In this document: positions 63,309 to 64,000 of the stretch, in pieces | Layout: every line of letters begins with the position of its first letter | Numbering within the stretch: position 1 is the first letter of the stretch | Assembly: GCF_017939745.1 (NCBI RefSeq) | Contig: NZ_JAGKQQ010000001.1 | Location: forward strand, 3,844,001-3,908,000 | Length of the DNA: 64,000 bases | Source of the DNA: Gemmata palustris | Lineage (GTDB): Bacteria > Planctomycetota > Planctomycetia > Gemmatales > Gemmataceae | Reading direction: 5' to 3' | Notes under the pieces: model-generated | Told to the model about the DNA's origin: nothing | The model's input: the letters and a program-made list of their open reading frames with translations, nothing else | Database searches by the model: none | Made by a program: the position numbers and the translations under genes

Positions 63309-64000
63309 TAAACCTGAACAGCCTGCTCCACCGCCGCGAACGGGCAACCGGCTCCCGGCATGGCTGAAGCGCCCACTCCCGACCGGGAACGGGAACAACT
63401 TCACCGCGCACCTAATCGAAGACCTCAAACTCGAAACGGTGTGCGAGAGCGCGAAGTGCCCGAACCGGCCGGAGTGCTGGTCGCGCCGCACGGCCACGTT
63501 CATGATTATGGGCAACCTCTGCACGCGGACGTGCAGCTTCTGCTCCGTGCCCAAAGGCGCGCCCGAGCACCTCGAGGTCGACGAGCCCTCGCGCCTCGCC
63601 GAAGCCGCCGTTCGTTTGGGTTTGAAGCACGTCGTGATTACGTCCGTCACGCGCGACGACCTCCCGGACGGCGGGGCCACACACTTCGCGGACTGCATTG
63701 CGGCTGTACGCGCGCGAATGCCCTCGGCCGCTGTCGAAGTCCTCACGCCGGACTTCCTCGGTGACCCCGTCGCCATCGACACCGTGACCGATGCGAACCC
63801 CGAGGTGTTCAACCACAACCTCGAAACGGTTCCGCGCCTGCACCGCACCGTTCGCGGGCGGGCGCTGTACCATCGGAGCCTCGGGTTACTCGAGCGCGTG
63901 AAGCGCCGGGCGCCGCACATCGTCACGAAGGCCGGGCTGATGCTCGGCATCGGCGAAACGATTGATGAACTCTTCGACGTGCTGGCCGACCTCCGCGCGA
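63286..64000 (+). CDS. lipA: lipoyl synthase LipA, 5' part, runs off window
   Basis: Translated from the ATG at 63286, 238 residues lie in the window. The first iron-sulphur cluster motif is CESAKCPNRPEC (Cys53, Cys58, Cys64) and the radical-SAM cluster is CTRTCSFC (Cys79, Cys83, Cys86). DPxxxGExGTxM-like and TSVTRDDLPDGGA and VEVLTPDF motifs follow. It inserts two sulphurs into octanoyl groups to make lipoate, completing the pathway begun by lipB. The start overlaps lipB by 23 bp. All visible catalytic cysteines are intact. Confidence 0.95.
   Translation, partial: MRSLTLLDKPEQPAPPPRTGNRLPAWLKRPLPTGNGNNFTAHLIEDLKLETVCESAKCPNRPECWSRRTATFMIMGNLCTRTCSFCSVPKGAPEHLEVDEPSRLAEAAVRLGLKHVVITSVTRDDLPDGGATHFADCIAAVRARMPSAAVEVLTPDFLGDPVAIDTVTDANPEVFNHNLETVPRLHRTVRGRALYHRSLGLLERVKRRAPHIVTKAGLMLGIGETIDELFDVLADLRA

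Overview
The window reads as chromosome from a Gemmata-like planctomycete (order Gemmatales). The evidence is high GC with few strong Shine-Dalgarno sites, a DUF1559 pilin-like protein, PEP-CTERM exported proteins, a TIGR02996/leucine-rich-repeat protein, ECF sigma factors coupled or fused to sensor modules, several Ser/Thr kinases with large C-terminal sensor domains, a WD40-caspase fusion, and a lineage-typical paralogue family of about 215 aa. The species cannot be fixed from the sequence alone.

Layout. 1-3.4 kb: a decayed hybrid histidine kinase and a frameshifted REC-SpoIIE phosphatase sharing a 152-bp identical direct repeat. 3.8-7.8 kb (minus): an intact 1312-aa hybrid kinase with an ethylene-receptor-type copper membrane domain, six PAS domains (the last a LOV domain with its flavin cysteine), HisKA, HATPase and REC. 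7.86-9.34 kb: a decayed DDE insertion sequence with 23-bp inverted repeats and a 6-bp target duplication, sitting just upstream of that kinase. 9.7-11.0 kb: a third, decayed kinase. 11-14 kb: three conserved planctomycete hypotheticals. 13.9-15.6 kb: an integration hot spot with the 3' half of tRNA-Arg(CCT), an integrase remnant, and an IS1-family element with a -1 slippery heptamer. 15.6-24.4 kb: ECF sigma/beta-propeller fusion, KilA-N protein, DUF1559 plus lipoprotein, a sigma/anti-sigma/secreted-protein operon, a broken paralogue, and a FixJ-type regulator. 24.6-28.6 kb: PEP-CTERM protein, ParB-like debris full of long palindromes, and a broken phage-like gene. 28.9-44 kb: leucine-rich-repeat protein, zinc-ribbon protein, ArsR remnant, three Ser/Thr kinases (the last translationally coupled to an ECF sigma factor), a second PEP-CTERM protein and an intact paralogue. 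44-50 kb: caspase/WD40/EF-hand protein, transposase relics, and a membrane protein. 50.4-51.6 kb: a thioredoxin-like gene with an in-frame Cys-UGA codon followed by a SECIS-like hairpin, a candidate selenoprotein. 52-64 kb: Sel1-repeat lipoprotein, glycine oxidase, a coupled pair of dynamin-like membrane GTPases with a CHAD protein, YceK-like lipoprotein, GT-C membrane protein, and lipB-lipA (lipA runs off the edge).

The intact genes are mostly signalling: external cues enter through kinases, sigma factors and hybrid sensors whose variable C-terminal or N-terminal domains (propellers, TPRs, LRRs, lectin-like folds, PAS/LOV/ethylene domains) presumably read the signal. Frameshift decay is concentrated near mobile elements in the first 33 kb, while 33-64 kb is nearly clean apart from transposase and paralogue relics around 48-50 kb. 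This favours real pseudogenisation over uniform sequencing error, though raw reads would settle it.
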